Source: JACQID01 sp035290885
GTDB taxonomy: Archaea > Aenigmatarchaeota > Aenigmatarchaeia > GW2011-AR5
NCBI GenBank assembly: GCA_035290885.1
Contig: DATDTL010000074.1
Location: 1-12,984 of the forward strand
Direction: 5' to 3'
DNA: 12,984 bases
In this document: positions 12,634-12,984 of the stretch, one piece after another
Layout: each line of letters starts with the position of its first letter
Numbering within the stretch: the first letter of the stretch is position 1
Made by a program: the position numbers and the translations under genes
Notes under the pieces: generated by a model
The model's input: only the letters and a program-made list of their open reading frames with translations
Told to the model about the DNA's origin: nothing
Databases searched by the model: none

Positions 12634-12984
12634 ATGAAAAACGTTGCAGTAATCGGCTTTGGGCAGACGAAATTCGGGGAGCTTTGGGATAGGTCACTGC
12701 GCGATTTGGCTGCTGAAGCCGGCATGCTTGCACTCAAGGATTCCGGCCTAGAGCCGGAGAAGATAGACGCCCTTTATATAGGAAATATGGCGGCCGGACG
12801 CTTTGGCGGGCAAGAGCATATTTCTGCCTTGGCTGCGGATCACATGGGATTGAATCCTATTCCTGCCACGCGAACGGAGGCTGCGTGCGCTTCCGGGGCA
12901 ACGGCTTTCAGGCAAGCGGTGCTTGCCGTGGCATCAGGCAGGCATGACGTGGTCATGGCTTCGGGGGTAGAGAAGATGACCGAC
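12634..12984 (+). CDS. Acetyl-CoA acetyltransferase (thiolase), N-terminal part
   Basis: The window holds the first 117 residues of an archaeal SCP2-type thiolase, which condenses two acetyl-CoA to acetoacetyl-CoA, the first step of the mevalonate pathway. The start VAVIGFGQTKFGEL (4-17), the nucleophile Cys85 in RTEAACASGATAFRQA, and VMASGVEKMTD at the window end are characteristic. The catalytic His and second Cys lie outside the window. ATG 12634 is preceded by GGAG (12622-12625) at normal distance. It lies in the same apparent operon as HMG-CoA synthase, with the 56-aa ORF between them. The two enzymes act in sequence and probably form a complex. Confidence 0.93.
   Translation, partial: MKNVAVIGFGQTKFGELWDRSLRDLAAEAGMLALKDSGLEPEKIDALYIGNMAAGRFGGQEHISALAADHMGLNPIPATRTEAACASGATAFRQAVLAVASGRHDVVMASGVEKMTD

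Noticed and set aside
1..12984. tRNA, rRNA or riboswitch genes
   Set aside because: I saw no tRNA-like cloverleaf or TTCGA-type arm, no rRNA stretches, and intergenic gaps are too short for known large riboswitches.

Overview
The window looks like a piece of an archaeal chromosome. The evidence is an archaeal-type HMG-CoA synthase followed by an SCP2-type thiolase (start of the mevalonate pathway), a stand-alone SpoIIM/DUF95 membrane protein, a UbiA prenyltransferase, and archaeal box A (TATA-like) elements centred about 26 bp upstream of many start codons (leaderless transcripts). Ribosome-binding sites of the GGTGAT type appear mainly before genes inside operons. Genes are packed tightly, with convergent pairs 3-5 bp apart. 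This would suit a small-genome archaeon such as a DPANN lineage, but I cannot fix the taxon from the sequence alone.

Layout. Positions 1-1261 look like accessory, decaying DNA: the 5' part of an IS5-type DDE transposase (minus strand, running off the window edge), a perfect 24-bp palindrome at its promoter, an unrecognised 90-aa protein, and a broken, internally deleted DJ-1/PfpI remnant. Next comes an AT-rich gene for a Fic-domain AMPylation enzyme with a C-terminal winged helix, whose promoter carries two identical composite repeat clusters that look like operators. Convergent to it lies a two-gene minus-strand unit: a Cas4-like PD-(D/E)XK nuclease and a cytidine deaminase. No CRISPR array or other cas gene is present.

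Positions 3905-6872 hold nitrogen metabolism: a carbamate kinase - transcarbamylase operon (minus) divergent from an alanine dehydrogenase (plus). Together the first two could make ATP from citrulline, or run in reverse to supply carbamoyl phosphate; no arginine deiminase is in the window. Positions 6954-7617 hold two coupled small genes, a glycine-rich membrane protein and a secreted or surface protein with a C-terminal anchor. They are followed by an unrecognised soluble protein and a MATE efflux pump on the minus strand.

Positions 9612-12984 carry lipid and membrane genes: a UbiA prenyltransferase (divergent from MATE across only 39 bp), a convergent SpoIIM-family protein, and then HMG-CoA synthase, a 56-aa small ORF and the 5' part of a thiolase, apparently one operon. 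I saw no tRNA, rRNA or CRISPR. No stretch over 300 bases lacks a gene; the longest gap (1262-1424) is the Fic control region.
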